Assembly (NCBI GenBank): GCA_016720425.1
Contig: JADKKQ010000001.1
Location: 620,001-684,000 of the forward strand
Origin: Betaproteobacteria bacterium
Lineage (GTDB): Bacteria > Pseudomonadota > Gammaproteobacteria > Burkholderiales > Casimicrobiaceae
Direction: 5' to 3'
DNA: 64,000 nt
In this document: positions 54,833 through 63,890 of the stretch, piece after piece
How the letters are laid out: each line of letters begins with the position of its first letter
Position numbering within the stretch: the stretch's first letter is position 1
The notes under the pieces: model-generated
Databases searched by the model: none
The model's input: only the letters and a program-made list of their open reading frames with translations
What the model was told of the DNA's origin: nothing
Made by a program: the position numbers and the translations under genes

Positions 54833-55813
54833 ATGGACGGCGGGCGACGCAACGTGGTCGTCACCGGGGCCGACGGCTTCGTCGGCCGCGCGTTGCGCGC
54901 GCATTGGGTGGCGACCAGGCGGCCGTTTCGCGCCGCGGTCCGCCGTCGCGGGTCCAGCGCGGCGCTGCCGCCCGGATGCGTGACGATCGACGACCTGGCG
55001 CTTGCCGCCGACGCGCAACTCGACGCGCTGGTGGCCGACGCGACGGCGATCGTCCACCTCGCCGGACGCGCGCACGTGATGCGGGAGAGCGCGACCGACC
55101 CCGCGGCCGCGTACCGGGCGGCGAACGTCGCGACCACCGCCGCGCTGGCGCGCGCCGCGGTGCGCGCCGGGGTCGAGCGTTTCATCCTCGCGAGCAGCAT
55201 CAAGGTCAACGGCGAGGCCAGCGCACCCGGGCATCCGTTCGGCCCGGCCGACGTGCCGGCGCCGGCCGATGCCTATGCGGCGTCGAAATGGGAGGCCGAA
55301 CGGGAGCTCGCGGCCATCGCTGCCGGCACGCCGCTGGTGCCGGTGGCGCTGCGCCTGCCGCTGGTCTACGGCCCCGGGGTGGGCGCCAATTTCCTGGCGC
55401 TGCTGGACGCCGTGGCCGGCCGGCGCCTGCTGCCGCTGGGCGCCGTGCGCGCGCGGCGCAGCCTGCTCTTCGTCGGCAATCTGGTCACCGCCGTCGACGC
55501 GGCACTCGACGCGGTGCCGGCGCCCGCGGGCGTGCACTGCGTCGCCGATGCGCCGCCGGTCGCGGTGCCCGATCTCGTGCGCGCGCTCGCCGTCGCGCTG
55601 GACGTGCCGGCGCGACTGCTGCCGGTGCCGGTGTCGCTGCTGCGCCTTGCCGGCCGGCTCACCGGGCGCGAGGCGGCGATCGAGCGCCTCACCACCGCGC
55701 TCGAAGTGGACGGCAGCGGGTTTCGCCGGGCGACCGGCTGGACGCCGTCGGCGACGCTGGAACAGGGACTGGCGGCCACCGCGCGCTGGTGGCGCAGCCG
55801 GCACTCGATCTGA
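54833..55813 (+). CDS. NAD-dependent epimerase/dehydratase (nucleotide-sugar SDR)
   Basis: 326 residues from ATG 54833; ATG 54809, inside the previous gene, is the alternative. Extended SDR: NVVVTGADGFVGRALR with G12-x2-G15-x2-G18, VHLAGRAHVM, ILASSIKVNGE and Tyr148-x3-Lys152 (YAASK). The sequence fits the UDP-GlcNAc/UDP-galactose 4-epimerase-like group (WbpV/WbiG type) found in O-antigen loci. It probably makes or modifies the sugar donor for the adjacent glycosyltransferase. The pair is isolated here, without a full O-antigen cluster. Confidence 0.86.
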   Translation: MDGGRRNVVVTGADGFVGRALRAHWVATRRPFRAAVRRRGSSAALPPGCVTIDDLALAADAQLDALVADATAIVHLAGRAHVMRESATDPAAAYRAANVATTAALARAAVRAGVERFILASSIKVNGEASAPGHPFGPADVPAPADAYAASKWEAERELAAIAAGTPLVPVALRLPLVYGPGVGANFLALLDAVAGRRLLPLGAVRARRSLLFVGNLVTAVDAALDAVPAPAGVHCVADAPPVAVPDLVRALAVALDVPARLLPVPVSLLRLAGRLTGREAAIERLTTALEVDGSGFRRATGWTPSATLEQGLAATARWWRSRHSI

Positions 55814-55878
55814 CGCCGCGCGCTTCGGGCAGCGGTCGGGGCTCGCGCAACGGGGGCAGCCGAACGAGAGCGCACCGC

Positions 55879-55884
55879 TATAAT
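55879..55884 (+). promoter_or_regulatory. -10 element for rph operon
   Basis: Perfect TATAAT 29 bases before the rph ATG and between the epimerase stop and rph. No recognisable -35. This would serve rph-rdgB-hemW and following genes. Confidence 0.55.
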
Positions 55885-55912
55885 CGCGGTCATTCACTCT
55901 CGGAAAAACCCC

Positions 55913-56644
55913 ATGACACCGCGCCCTTCCGGCCGTCGCGCCGACGAGCTGCGCCCGCTGCGCATCACCCGCCAGTTCACCAAGCACGCCGAAGGCTCGG
56001 TGCTGATCGAGGCCGGCGACACGACGGTGCTGTGCACGGCCAGCGTCGAGGACGGCGTGCCTTCGTTCCTCAAGGGCCAGGGGCAGGGCTGGCTCACCGC
56101 CGAATACGGCATGCTGCCGCGGGCGACGAACACGCGCTCGCGGCGCGAGGCCGCCGAGGGCCGGCAATCGGGCCGCACGCAGGAAATCCAGCGCCTCATC
56201 GGGCGCTCGCTGCGCGCCGTCACCGACCTCGGCGCGCTTGGCGAACGCACGCTGCGGATCGACTGCGACGTGCTGCAGGCCGACGGCGGCACGCGCTGCG
56301 CGGCGATCACCGGCGCCTGCGTCGCCGTGGCCGACGCGATTCGCTGGTGCAAGGCGCAGGGCGGGGTGACGGCCGAGCCGCTGAAGGACTTCGTCGCCGC
56401 GGTGTCGGTGGGGATGGTCGACGGCGTGCCCGTGCTCGATCTCGACTACGCCGAGGACGCGCGCTGCGACACCGACATGAACGTGGTGATGACCGGGATC
56501 GGCCGCTTCGTCGAGATCCAGGGCACCGCCGAAGGCATGCCGTTCTCGCACGCCGAAATGGAGGCGATGGTGAAGCTCGCCGAAAAGGGGATCGAGCGCC
56601 TGATCGCCGCGCAGATGCAGGCGCTGGGCGCATTGCCGAAGTGA
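55913..56644 (+). CDS. rph: Ribonuclease PH
   Basis: 243 residues, full length. [73 protein letters not shown] and [20 protein letters not shown] are all diagnostic. It trims tRNA 3' ends by phosphorolysis. First gene of the rph-rdgB-hemW run, the common order in betaproteobacteria; 43 bases before rdgB. Confidence 0.97.
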   Translation: MTPRPSGRRADELRPLRITRQFTKHAEGSVLIEAGDTTVLCTASVEDGVPSFLKGQGQGWLTAEYGMLPRATNTRSRREAAEGRQSGRTQEIQRLIGRSLRAVTDLGALGERTLRIDCDVLQADGGTRCAAITGACVAVADAIRWCKAQGGVTAEPLKDFVAAVSVGMVDGVPVLDLDYAEDARCDTDMNVVMTGIGRFVEIQGTAEGMPFSHAEMEAMVKLAEKGIERLIAAQMQALGALPK

Positions 56645-56687
56645 GCGCGGCGCGGGTCGGCAGCGCAGCGGACGGCGGCAGTCGCCG

Positions 56688-57284
56688 ATGAACGCCTTTC
56701 CCCGTCTCGTCCTCGCCTCCGGCAACGAGGGCAAGCTGCGCGAGTTCCGCCGCCTGCTGGCCCCGCTCGGCACTGAGGTGATCGCCCAGTCGGCACTGGA
56801 CATTCCCGAGGCGCCGGAGCCGCACGTCACTTTCGTCGAGAACGCGCTGGCGAAGGCGCGGCACGCGAGCGCGCTCGCCGGGCTGCCGGCGCTGGCCGAC
56901 GATTCCGGCGTCTGCGTGCGGGCGCTGGGCGGCGCGCCCGGAGTGCAGAGTGCGCGCTATGCCGGCGAGCCGCGGTCGGACCGGCGCAACAACGCGAAGC
57001 TCATCGCCGATCTGCAGGGCGTCGCCGACCGTCGCGCCCATTACGTCTGCGTGCTGGTGCTGGTGCGGCACGCGGCCGATCCCGAGCCGCTGATCGCCGA
57101 GGGGGCGTGGCACGGCCGCATCATCGACGTTCCGCGCGGTGCCGGCGGCTTCGGCTACGATCCGCACTTCCTCGACGAGGCGACGGGGCAGACCGGCGCC
57201 GAGTTGCCGCTGGAACAGAAGAACCGCATCTCGCACCGCGGCAAGGCGATGGAGGCGCTGCTCGAGCGCCTGCGCGACGAATGA
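56688..57284 (+). CDS. rdgB: dITP/XTP pyrophosphatase (RdgB/HAM1)
   Basis: 198 residues. LVLASGNEGKLREFRRLL is the N-terminal substrate loop, TFVENALAKARHASALAGLP and ALADDSGVCVRALGGAPGVQ then SARYAG hold the catalytic Asp and metal site, and GGFGYDPHF and NRISHRGKAM complete the family pattern. It removes deaminated purine nucleotides from the pool. Its stop overlaps the hemW ATG by four bases. Confidence 0.97.
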   Translation: MNAFPRLVLASGNEGKLREFRRLLAPLGTEVIAQSALDIPEAPEPHVTFVENALAKARHASALAGLPALADDSGVCVRALGGAPGVQSARYAGEPRSDRRNNAKLIADLQGVADRRAHYVCVLVLVRHAADPEPLIAEGAWHGRIIDVPRGAGGFGYDPHFLDEATGQTGAELPLEQKNRISHRGKAMEALLERLRDE

Positions 57285-58612
57285 GTGCGCCGGGCCGCCC
57301 CGAGGGCGAATGCCGGAGTGCGCAGCACGAAGGTACTCCAGTGAGTGCGACGGCCGCGGAAGCGAGCCTCGGGGCACGAGCCGCCGCCGTTCCGGCAACC
57401 GTGGTTCCCGCGACGCCTTCGCAGCCCCGCTTCGCCGCGCTGCCGCCGCTGGCGCTCTACGTGCACGTTCCGTGGTGCCTGAAGAAGTGCCCGTACTGCG
57501 ACTTCAATTCGCACGAGCTCACCGGCGATCCGCAGGCCGACGTCTACGTCGCCGCGCTGCTCGCCGACCTCGAGTTCGCCTTGCCGTCGATCTGGGGACG
57601 CAAGGTCGTCTCGGTGTTCATCGGTGGCGGCACCCCGAGCGTGTTTCCCGCGGCGGCGATCGACGCGCTGCTGGCCGGCATCCGCGCGCGGGTGCCGCTG
57701 CTGCCCGACGCCGAGGTGACGCTGGAGGCCAATCCCGGGACCTTCGAGCGCGCGAAGTTCGCGGGCTTTCGCGCCGCCGGCGTCAACCGGCTGTCGCTGG
57801 GCATCCAGAGTTTCGACGCCGCGCAACTCGCGGCGCTGGGGCGCGTGCACGACGGCGACGAGGCGCGCCGCGCCGCGGACGCCGCGCTGGCGATCTTCGG
57901 CAACGTCAATTTCGACCTCATGTACGCGCTGCCGCGGCAGACGGTCGCCGCCGCGCGCGCCGACCTCGCCGCGGCGCTCGCCTTCGGTCCGCCGCACCTC
58001 TCCTTCTATCGACTGACGCTGGAGCCGAACACGCTGTTCCATCGCCATCCGCCGCCGCTGCCGGACGACGACACCGCCGCCGACATCGAGGACGCCGTGG
58101 AGGAATCGCTCGCCGCCGCCGGCTACGGCCACTACGAGACCTCGGCGCACGCGCGTCCCGGTCGCGAATGCCGGCACAACCTCAATTACTGGCAGTTCGG
58201 CGACTATCTCGGCATCGGCGCCGGCGCGCACTCGAAGCTCTCGTTCCCGGACCGGATCCGGCGCGAGCTGCGCCACAAGCAGCCGCGCCGGTATCTCGCG
58301 CAGGTCGCTGCCGGCGCGCCGCTGCAGGAGAGCTTTGCGGTGTCGCGCGACGACGTCGGCTTCGAGTTCATGCTGAACGCGCTGCGGCTCCACGCCGGCG
58401 TGCCGGCGGCGCTGTTCGCCGAGCGCACCGGGTATCCGCTGGCGTCGATCGCGCGCGAGCTCGCCGCGGCGACGGCGCGCGGATTGCTGGACCCCGATCC
58501 CGCGATGCTGCGGCCGACGCCGCTGGGCAGGCGGTTCCTCAACGACCTGCAGACGCTGTTCCTGCGCGAGCGCACGCCCGCGGGCGCCGCGGCGGACGGG
58601 GGCGGACGATGA
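57281..58612 (+). CDS. hemW: Radical SAM haem chaperone HemW (HemN-like)
   Basis: 443 residues from ATG 57281 (ATGA overlap with rdgB); GTG 57341 is an alternative giving a length nearer the family. The radical SAM cluster motif is Cys66-x3-Cys70-x2-Cys73 in YVHVPWCLKKCPYCDF, then FIGGGTPSVFP and VTLEANPGTFERAKFAGFRA. The N-terminal 50 residues are low-complexity Ala/Thr. HemW binds haem and delivers it to apo-enzymes rather than oxidising coproporphyrinogen; the C-x3-C-x2-C-x-F spacing fits HemW. Stop overlaps the amidase start. Confidence 0.93.
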   Translation: MSAPGRPEGECRSAQHEGTPVSATAAEASLGARAAAVPATVVPATPSQPRFAALPPLALYVHVPWCLKKCPYCDFNSHELTGDPQADVYVAALLADLEFALPSIWGRKVVSVFIGGGTPSVFPAAAIDALLAGIRARVPLLPDAEVTLEANPGTFERAKFAGFRAAGVNRLSLGIQSFDAAQLAALGRVHDGDEARRAADAALAIFGNVNFDLMYALPRQTVAAARADLAAALAFGPPHLSFYRLTLEPNTLFHRHPPPLPDDDTAADIEDAVEESLAAAGYGHYETSAHARPGRECRHNLNYWQFGDYLGIGAGAHSKLSFPDRIRRELRHKQPRRYLAQVAAGAPLQESFAVSRDDVGFEFMLNALRLHAGVPAALFAERTGYPLASIARELAAATARGLLDPDPAMLRPTPLGRRFLNDLQTLFLRERTPAGAAADGGGR

Positions 58613-59919
58613 GCGACCGGTCGTCCTGGCACGCGCTGTCGCTGGTCGAAGCCCGTGCGCGCCTCGCGTCGGGTGCCCTCACCGCGCGCGGGCTCGCCGA
58701 CGCGTGGCTCGCGCGCGTCGCCGCGACCGACGCCCGCATCGAGGCCTGGGCGCACCTCGACCCGGCACGGGTGCGCGCCGCCGCCGATCGCCTCGACGCG
58801 ACACCGCCCGCGCAGCGGGGCCCGCTGCACGGCATCGGCATCGGGGTCAAGGACATCATCGCCACCGCCGACCTGCCGACCGAAATGGGATCGCCGGTGC
58901 ACGCCGGGCATCGCCCTGCCGCCGACGCGGCCTGCGTCGCGCGCGTCAAGGCCGCCGGCGGGTACGTGTTCGGCAAGACGGTGACGACCGCGTACGCGTT
59001 CCTCGACCCCGGCAAGACCCGCAACCCGTGGCATCCCGGGCACACGCCCGGCGGCTCGTCGTCGGGCTCGGCGGCGGCGGTCGCCGCAGGTCACGTTCCG
59101 GGGGCGCTGGGGACGCAGACCAACGGCTCGGTGATCCGTCCGGCGGCCTACTGCGGCGTCGTCGGGTTCAAGCCGACGCGCGGTTCGATTGCGCTGGACG
59201 GCATCCACGTCTTCAGCGAGACGCTCGACCAGGCGGGAACCTTCACCCGCAGCGTTGCCGACGCGGCGCTGCTGGCGCACGCGGTGGCCGCGCCCGGCGC
59301 CGTCGCCGGCGAAGTCGCCATCGTGTCGCGACCGCCGCGCCTCGCCTATCTCGCGCAGTTTCCCTGGACCCGGCTCGACTGCCACGACGACGATCGGGTC
59401 GAGGCTGCGGTGACGCGGCTGCGCCGGCGCGCCGAAGTGGTGCCGGTCGAGCTGACCGGCGAGTGGCGCGGCGCCGACCGGATCCACCGCACGATCATGC
59501 TGTTCGAGGCGGCGCGCAACATGGCCGGGCTGCAGGACCGCGAGCGCGCCCGCCTGTCGCCGAAGCTCAACGCCGCGCTGGACGAGGGGCGCGCAATCGC
59601 CGCCGCCGGCTACGAGGCCGCGCTGCGCGGGCGCGAGCGCGCGATCGGCGAGCTGGCGCAGTGGATGCGCGGTTTCGACGCGGTGCTCGCGCCGCCGGCG
59701 CCCTCGGCGGCCCCCGCCGGGCTCGACTCCACCGGCGACCCGGGCTGCTGCACGCTGTGGTCGTTGCTGGGATTCCCGGCGCTGACGCTGCCCGTCGACT
59801 GGGCCGGCGGGGGATTGCCGATCGGCCTGCAGCTCGCGGCCCCGGCCGGCGCCGACGACCGGCTGCTGGCGGTGGCGCGGTGGTGCGAAGTGCAGCTCTC
59901 GTTCGCGTCGCGGTGGTGA
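58609..59919 (+). CDS. Amidase (amidase-signature family)
   Basis: 436 residues. The Ser-cis-Ser-Lys triad can be placed: Lys81 in GIGVKDIIATADLPTEMGS, cis-Ser near 150 in TPGGSSSGSAAAVAAG and nucleophile Ser174 in GTQTNGSVIRPAAYCGVVGF. It is somewhat shorter than GatA and lacks its C-terminal tRNA-related part, so it is a free-standing amide hydrolase, not a Glu-tRNA amidotransferase. Substrate unknown. Its ATG overlaps the hemW stop (ATGA). Confidence 0.9.
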   Translation: MSDRSSWHALSLVEARARLASGALTARGLADAWLARVAATDARIEAWAHLDPARVRAAADRLDATPPAQRGPLHGIGIGVKDIIATADLPTEMGSPVHAGHRPAADAACVARVKAAGGYVFGKTVTTAYAFLDPGKTRNPWHPGHTPGGSSSGSAAAVAAGHVPGALGTQTNGSVIRPAAYCGVVGFKPTRGSIALDGIHVFSETLDQAGTFTRSVADAALLAHAVAAPGAVAGEVAIVSRPPRLAYLAQFPWTRLDCHDDDRVEAAVTRLRRRAEVVPVELTGEWRGADRIHRTIMLFEAARNMAGLQDRERARLSPKLNAALDEGRAIAAAGYEAALRGRERAIGELAQWMRGFDAVLAPPAPSAAPAGLDSTGDPGCCTLWSLLGFPALTLPVDWAGGGLPIGLQLAAPAGADDRLLAVARWCEVQLSFASRW

Positions 59920-59947
59920 AGCGCGCACCGACACCGGTGACCCGCCG

Positions 59948-60121
59948 ATGAAGCGCGCCAAGAAGCACCTGCCGCCCGCGACGCTCGCGCCGCGCAATCC
60001 CGTCGCCCGCTCGCCGCTGCTCGCCAAGGGCGGCGCGCACGGCAAGAGCACGGCGGCGCGGCGGCGCGAAGCGAACATGGCGCTCGCGCGCCTCAAGCGC
60101 GACCCGGAGTCGGTGCCGTGA
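59948..60121 (+). CDS. Small basic protein of unknown function
   Basis: 57 residues from ATG 59948: MKRAKKHLPPATLAPRNPVA, then SPLLAKGGAHGKSTAARRRE and ANMALARLKRDPESVP. Very basic. The core RNP(V/L)...KGGAHGKS...RRR resembles short conserved betaproteobacterial proteins with a (K/R)AGAHxKS pattern. It lies 28 bases after the amidase and its stop overlaps the ChaC GTG start by four bases, so it is translated in the operon. A nucleic-acid-binding role is possible from the charge only. Confidence 0.65.
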   Translation: MKRAKKHLPPATLAPRNPVARSPLLAKGGAHGKSTAARRREANMALARLKRDPESVP

Positions 60122-60804
60122 AGCGCTGGCCGCACCACCCCGGCACGCTCTGCCGCAGCGACCTCGAGGACGGACGGATGCGCGAGATCTATGCCGCGGT
60201 CGCCGAGCCCGGGCGCGCGTTGAACGACGAGCAGCTGGCCGCGTCGCTGCAGCGCACGCTCGCGGCGCGGCCCGCCGGCGCGGGGTGGTGGATCTTCGCC
60301 TACGGCTCGCTGCTGTGGAATCCGCTGTTTCCGGTGGCCGAGATGCGGGTGGCCAGGGTGCGCGGCTGGCACCGGCGCTTCTGCCTGTGGTCGCTCGCCT
60401 CGCGCGGCACGCCCGAGGCGCCCGGACTGGTGCTGGGGCTCGAGCCCGGGGGCTGCTGCCGCGGGGTCGCGCTGCGGCTGCCCGCGCCGCTGGCCCTCGA
60501 CGAGCTGCACCTGCTCTGGCGGCGCGAGATGGTGGTCGGATCGTACCGGCCGATCTGGGCGCGCGTCGACGCCGGCGGCAAGCCGTTGACGGCGCTCACC
60601 TTCGTCGTGCGCCGCGACCACCCGCAGTACGCCGGCAAGCAGGCGGTCGAGCGCGAGGTCGAGGTGCTTGCCCGCGCGGTCGGCGCCTTCGGCTCGTCGC
60701 TCGACTATCTCGAGCGCACGCGCGTCGCGCTGGTCGCGCACGGCATCGTCGACACCTACCTCGAGCGCCTGTCGGCGGGCGTCGCGAAGCTGCGCAACGG
60801 CTGA
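60118..60804 (+). CDS. chaC: ChaC-family gamma-glutamylcyclotransferase
   Basis: 228 residues from GTG 60118. WWIFAYGSLLWNPLFPVAEM holds the YGSLLW substrate loop, RRFCLWSLASRGTPEAPGLV and GGCCRGVALRLP follow, and GSYRPIWARV and HPQYAGKQAVEREVE complete the family pattern with the catalytic Glu region. ChaC proteins degrade glutathione to 5-oxoproline and Cys-Gly. Translationally coupled (GTGA) to the small basic protein. Last gene of the plus-strand run; convergent with the SPOR gene 12 bases away. Confidence 0.92.
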   Translation: MKRWPHHPGTLCRSDLEDGRMREIYAAVAEPGRALNDEQLAASLQRTLAARPAGAGWWIFAYGSLLWNPLFPVAEMRVARVRGWHRRFCLWSLASRGTPEAPGLVLGLEPGGCCRGVALRLPAPLALDELHLLWRREMVVGSYRPIWARVDAGGKPLTALTFVVRRDHPQYAGKQAVEREVEVLARAVGAFGSSLDYLERTRVALVAHGIVDTYLERLSAGVAKLRNG

Positions 60805-60816
60805 CGTCGACTCCGG

Positions 60817-61491
60817 TCAGCGCCCGGGTGCGGCCGGCGCGTCGGCGGCGAAGCCCAGCTCCCGCAACCGGGCCTCGGCGGCCAGCGCCTCGTCGCGCGT
60901 GACGAAGGGGCCGACGCGCACCCGGGTTTCGAGCAGCGTCGGCAGGCCCTGCTCCTGCAGGCGGGCGCGCAGCGTCTCGGCGTCCGCCGGCGGCAGCAGG
61001 CTGCCCAGCTGGACGAAGTGACGGCGGTCGGCGCCGTTGCCGTCGAACCGGATGCTCGAACGCAGCGGCGTGCCGGCGGCGGCGGTCGGCGCGGGGGTCG
61101 GGATCGCGGGCAAAGCGGTCGGGGGTACCGCGGACTCCGCGGGCTGCGGCGGCGCGACCGGCGGCGGGGGCGCCGTCGCAGCGGAGTCCTCCGCCTTCGC
61201 GCCGGTCGCGGTGGCTTCCGTGCGGGTCGCGTCCGCGGGCGCAACCGGCGCGGGCAGGGCGACGGCGGGACCGGCCGGTGGCGTTCCTCCACCGGTCGCG
61301 GGGTCGCGCGCGGCGACGTCCGAGCCCTTGTCCTGCACCGGCGACGGGGGCGAAAGAAAGTGCACGGCCGCCAGTGCCGCCGCAACGATGACGATCAGCG
61401 CGGCGACGACGCCGATCTGCCGGCGCAGGCTCTGCCGCCGCATCTCCAGCGCATCGGTTGCACTGCCGCCGATCGGCGTCTGCGCGCTCAT
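60817..61491 (-). CDS. SPOR-domain membrane protein
   Basis: 224 residues: short cytoplasmic N-terminus, one membrane helix (IGVVAALIVIVAAALAAVHF), a long Pro/Ala-rich periplasmic linker, and a C-terminal SPOR domain (RHFVQLGSLLPPADAETLRA, VRVGPFVTRDEALAAEARLR). SPOR domains bind denuded peptidoglycan at the septum. The type II membrane layout is as in FtsN and DedD. The ATG overlaps the DUF2802 stop, so it is the last gene of a four-gene minus-strand operon. Confidence 0.85.
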   Translation of the reverse strand: MSAQTPIGGSATDALEMRRQSLRRQIGVVAALIVIVAAALAAVHFLSPPSPVQDKGSDVAARDPATGGGTPPAGPAVALPAPVAPADATRTEATATGAKAEDSAATAPPPPVAPPQPAESAVPPTALPAIPTPAPTAAAGTPLRSSIRFDGNGADRRHFVQLGSLLPPADAETLRARLQEQGLPTLLETRVRVGPFVTRDEALAAEARLRELGFAADAPAAPGR

Positions 61492-61859
61492 CGTGGCTCC
61501 TTGTTGTTCGCGAGCCAGCAGACAAGCTCGGCTTCGCCCAGACTGATGCCGCAGCGCCGGGCAATGGCCGCTGCGTCGAGTCCCTGGCGGGCGAGCGCCG
61601 TCGCTTCCTCGTGCACCGTCGACGGGCGCGGCGTCGTGGCGGATGGCGCCGGCGCCGGCGCCGGCCTGGGCGGGGGCGCCGGGGCGGGCGCGACGGCCGG
61701 CGGCACCGCTGCCGCGGAATCCGGTCCGGCGGGAACGGGGGCAGGGGCCGCGCGCGGGGTGGCCGACCGCAGTCGCGCGAGGCGGAACACGAGGATGCCG
61801 AGATAGACGACCAGCACCAGCAGGGTCGTGGCGAGGAGGTCGCCGACGGCGACGGTCAC
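61488..61859 (-). CDS. DUF2802 protein
   Basis: 123 residues from GTG 61859. An N-terminal membrane helix (GDLLATTLLVLVVYLGILVF), then a Pro/Ala linker, then a C-terminal helix-turn-helix-like stretch (VHEEATALARQGLDAAAIAR, RCGISLGEAELVCWLANN) typical of DUF2802 proteins, several of which lie beside flagellar or envelope genes. Function unknown. The GTG overlaps the MFS stop and its own stop overlaps the SPOR gene start, so translation is coupled on both sides. Confidence 0.8.
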   Translation of the reverse strand: MTVAVGDLLATTLLVLVVYLGILVFRLARLRSATPRAAPAPVPAGPDSAAAVPPAVAPAPAPPPRPAPAPAPSATTPRPSTVHEEATALARQGLDAAAIARRCGISLGEAELVCWLANNKEPR

Positions 61860-63166
61860 GCGGCCTCCCGTTGCCGGGCGGTGGCGGCGCGCCCCATCGC
61901 CAGCGCCACGCCGAGCCACGCGCCGGCCAGCGGAACGGCGATCCAGGACATCGTCGGCAGCGACAGGCCGAGCCCCTTCAGGCCGGCGAAGATCCACGAC
62001 GACGAGGTGTCGCCGAAGCGGTGGACCAGCGTGTCGATGACGTTCTTGGCCTTGTACTTCTGTTCCGGGGGCAGGACGTTGAACAGCGTCTCCCGCGCCG
62101 GCTTGCTGATCGCGTACTCGCCGGCGCGGCGGGTGACGCCGAACGCGACCAGCGTGGCCAGGCCCGGATGCAGCGCCAGCAGCGCGAAGCCGACGATGGC
62201 GACCACCGGCATCGCGGCCAGCATGAACGTCGTGCCCAGGCGCCGGATCAGCGTCCCGAACGCGAGCACCTGGATCAGCAGCGTCAGCACGTTGACGGTC
62301 ATGTCGACCAGTGCCAAGAGCCGCGTGCGCTGCGCGCTGTCGCCGATCGCGGCGGGGACCAGTTCCGCCTGCTGGAAGTAGAGGAACGTCGACAGCAGCG
62401 AGTAGAGGAAGAGGAACAGGCAGATGCCGAGCAGGTAGGGCGAGCGGAAGAGGTCGGTGATTCCCGACCAGACGCTCCCGGTCAACGGCCGCTGCGCATC
62501 GATGTCGCCGGTCGCGCCGGTGCGCTGCGCCCAGTCGCGCAACCGCAGCAGCGCGACGATGGCGACCAGCAGGAACGCCGCCGACACCAGCACCATGCCC
62601 TTGGCGCCGATCAGCAACACCAGCCCGGCGGTGAGCGCGGGTCCGGCCAGCGCGCCGGCGGTGCCGCCGGCGGCGATGAAGCCGTACAGCCGCTGCGCCT
62701 GCGCGGTGACGAAGAGGTCGGCCATCAGGCTCCAGAACACCGAAACGGCGAACAGGTTGAAGACGCTGACCCAGACGAAGAACGCGCGGGCGACCGCGGC
62801 GGACTGCGTGCCGCCGGCCTCGAACACGACGAAGAACGCCAGCAGGTTGGCGATGAAGAACGCGTACAGCCAGGGCAGCAGCCGGCGGCGCGGAAAGCGG
62901 CCGGTCAGCCAGCCGAACACCGGCGCCACCAGCAGCATGGTGACGAACACCAGCGTGAACACCTCGTGCAGCCGGGCCTGGCCGACCTGGATCGCCATCT
63001 CGTCGCGGATCGGGCGCAGCACGTAGTAGGCCGCCAGCAGCGCAAAGAAGTAGACGAACGCCCACAGCGTCGCGCGGAGCTCGTCGGGCCGCGACCGCGT
63101 CAGGCGCAACAGCAGACTCGCGGGCAGGCGGCCGATCGCCGCAGCGCCCTGTTCAGATGGCGACAT
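61856..63166 (-). CDS. MFS/NTT-like transporter
   Basis: 436 residues from ATG 63166; ATG 63178 is an alternative. Twelve hydrophobic helices. The start AFVYFFALLAAYYVLRPIRD with EM following resembles the ATP/ADP translocase-like (NTT, Tlc) branch and related MFS proteins; SVFNLFAVSVFWSLMADLFV and the late EYAISKPARETLFNVLPPEQ then KYKAKNVIDTLVHR also fit that group. Substrate not predictable; nucleotide exchange is known only for intracellular bacteria and plastids. It overlaps the folM-type gene by 14 bases. Confidence 0.8.
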   Translation of the reverse strand: MSPSEQGAAAIGRLPASLLLRLTRSRPDELRATLWAFVYFFALLAAYYVLRPIRDEMAIQVGQARLHEVFTLVFVTMLLVAPVFGWLTGRFPRRRLLPWLYAFFIANLLAFFVVFEAGGTQSAAVARAFFVWVSVFNLFAVSVFWSLMADLFVTAQAQRLYGFIAAGGTAGALAGPALTAGLVLLIGAKGMVLVSAAFLLVAIVALLRLRDWAQRTGATGDIDAQRPLTGSVWSGITDLFRSPYLLGICLFLFLYSLLSTFLYFQQAELVPAAIGDSAQRTRLLALVDMTVNVLTLLIQVLAFGTLIRRLGTTFMLAAMPVVAIVGFALLALHPGLATLVAFGVTRRAGEYAISKPARETLFNVLPPEQKYKAKNVIDTLVHRFGDTSSSWIFAGLKGLGLSLPTMSWIAVPLAGAWLGVALAMGRAATARQREAA

Positions 63167-63890
63167 GCCGTCCGCCATCGACGTTGAGCGTCTCGCCGGT
63201 GACGTAGGTGGCCTCGGCCATCAGGTAGTAGACGGCTTTCGCGATGTCGTCCGGGGCGCCCTCGCGCTTCAACGGCGTGTGCGAGATGATCCGCTGCCGC
63301 GACAGCTCGTCGAAGGCGTCGTCCTCGGGCCACAGGATCGGGCCGGGCGCGACGGCGTTGACGCGGACTTCCGGCGCCAGGTCGCGCGCCAGCGCGCGCG
63401 TGAGCCCCGAGAGGCCGGCCTTGGCCACCGAGTAGACGACGTAGTTGCGCAGCGGCCGCTCGGCGTGGATGTCGGTGATGTTGACGATCGCCCCCTGCGC
63501 CTTCTTCAGCGCGGGCGCGGCCGCCTGCGACAGGAACAGCGGCGACTTGAGGTTGGTGCCGACGAGGTCGTTCCAGTGCTCGAGCGTGATGTCGCCGACG
63601 GGCGTCGGAAAGAACGACGACGCGTTGTTGACCAGCCCGTCGAGGCGGCCGAACGACGCGAGCGTCTGCTCGACCAGCGACGGCAGCTTGGCGATGTCGA
63701 GGAGGTCGGCCTGGATCAGCGCCACCGAGCCCGGGCGCAGGTGATTGAGCTCGACCTGCAGCAGCCGCGCTTCGCCGGCCGACCGGCGGTAGTGGAGCAT
63801 CAGGTTGGCGCCGGCCGTGTGCAGCCGGCGGCAGATCGCCGCCCCCACGCGCTTTGCGCCGCCGGTAATCAGCACCGTCTTTCCTTGCAT
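63153..63890 (-). CDS. folM: Pteridine reductase-type SDR (FolM-like)
   Basis: 245 residues from ATG 63890, after GGGAGCGAGGG. TVLITGGAKRVGAAICRRLH has the TGGxxRxG form of the cofactor site, with Arg favouring NADPH. LVNNASSFFPTPVGDITLEH, VYSVAKAGLSGLTRALARDL with Tyr-x3-Lys, and VNAVAPGPILWPED match pteridine reductases/FolM, which reduce dihydromonapterin and dihydrofolate. First gene of the operon with the MFS, DUF2802 and SPOR genes. The 110 bases to the window edge hold its leader and no visible gene. Confidence 0.88.
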   Translation of the reverse strand: MQGKTVLITGGAKRVGAAICRRLHTAGANLMLHYRRSAGEARLLQVELNHLRPGSVALIQADLLDIAKLPSLVEQTLASFGRLDGLVNNASSFFPTPVGDITLEHWNDLVGTNLKSPLFLSQAAAPALKKAQGAIVNITDIHAERPLRNYVVYSVAKAGLSGLTRALARDLAPEVRVNAVAPGPILWPEDDAFDELSRQRIISHTPLKREGAPDDIAKAVYYLMAEATYVTGETLNVDGGRHVAI

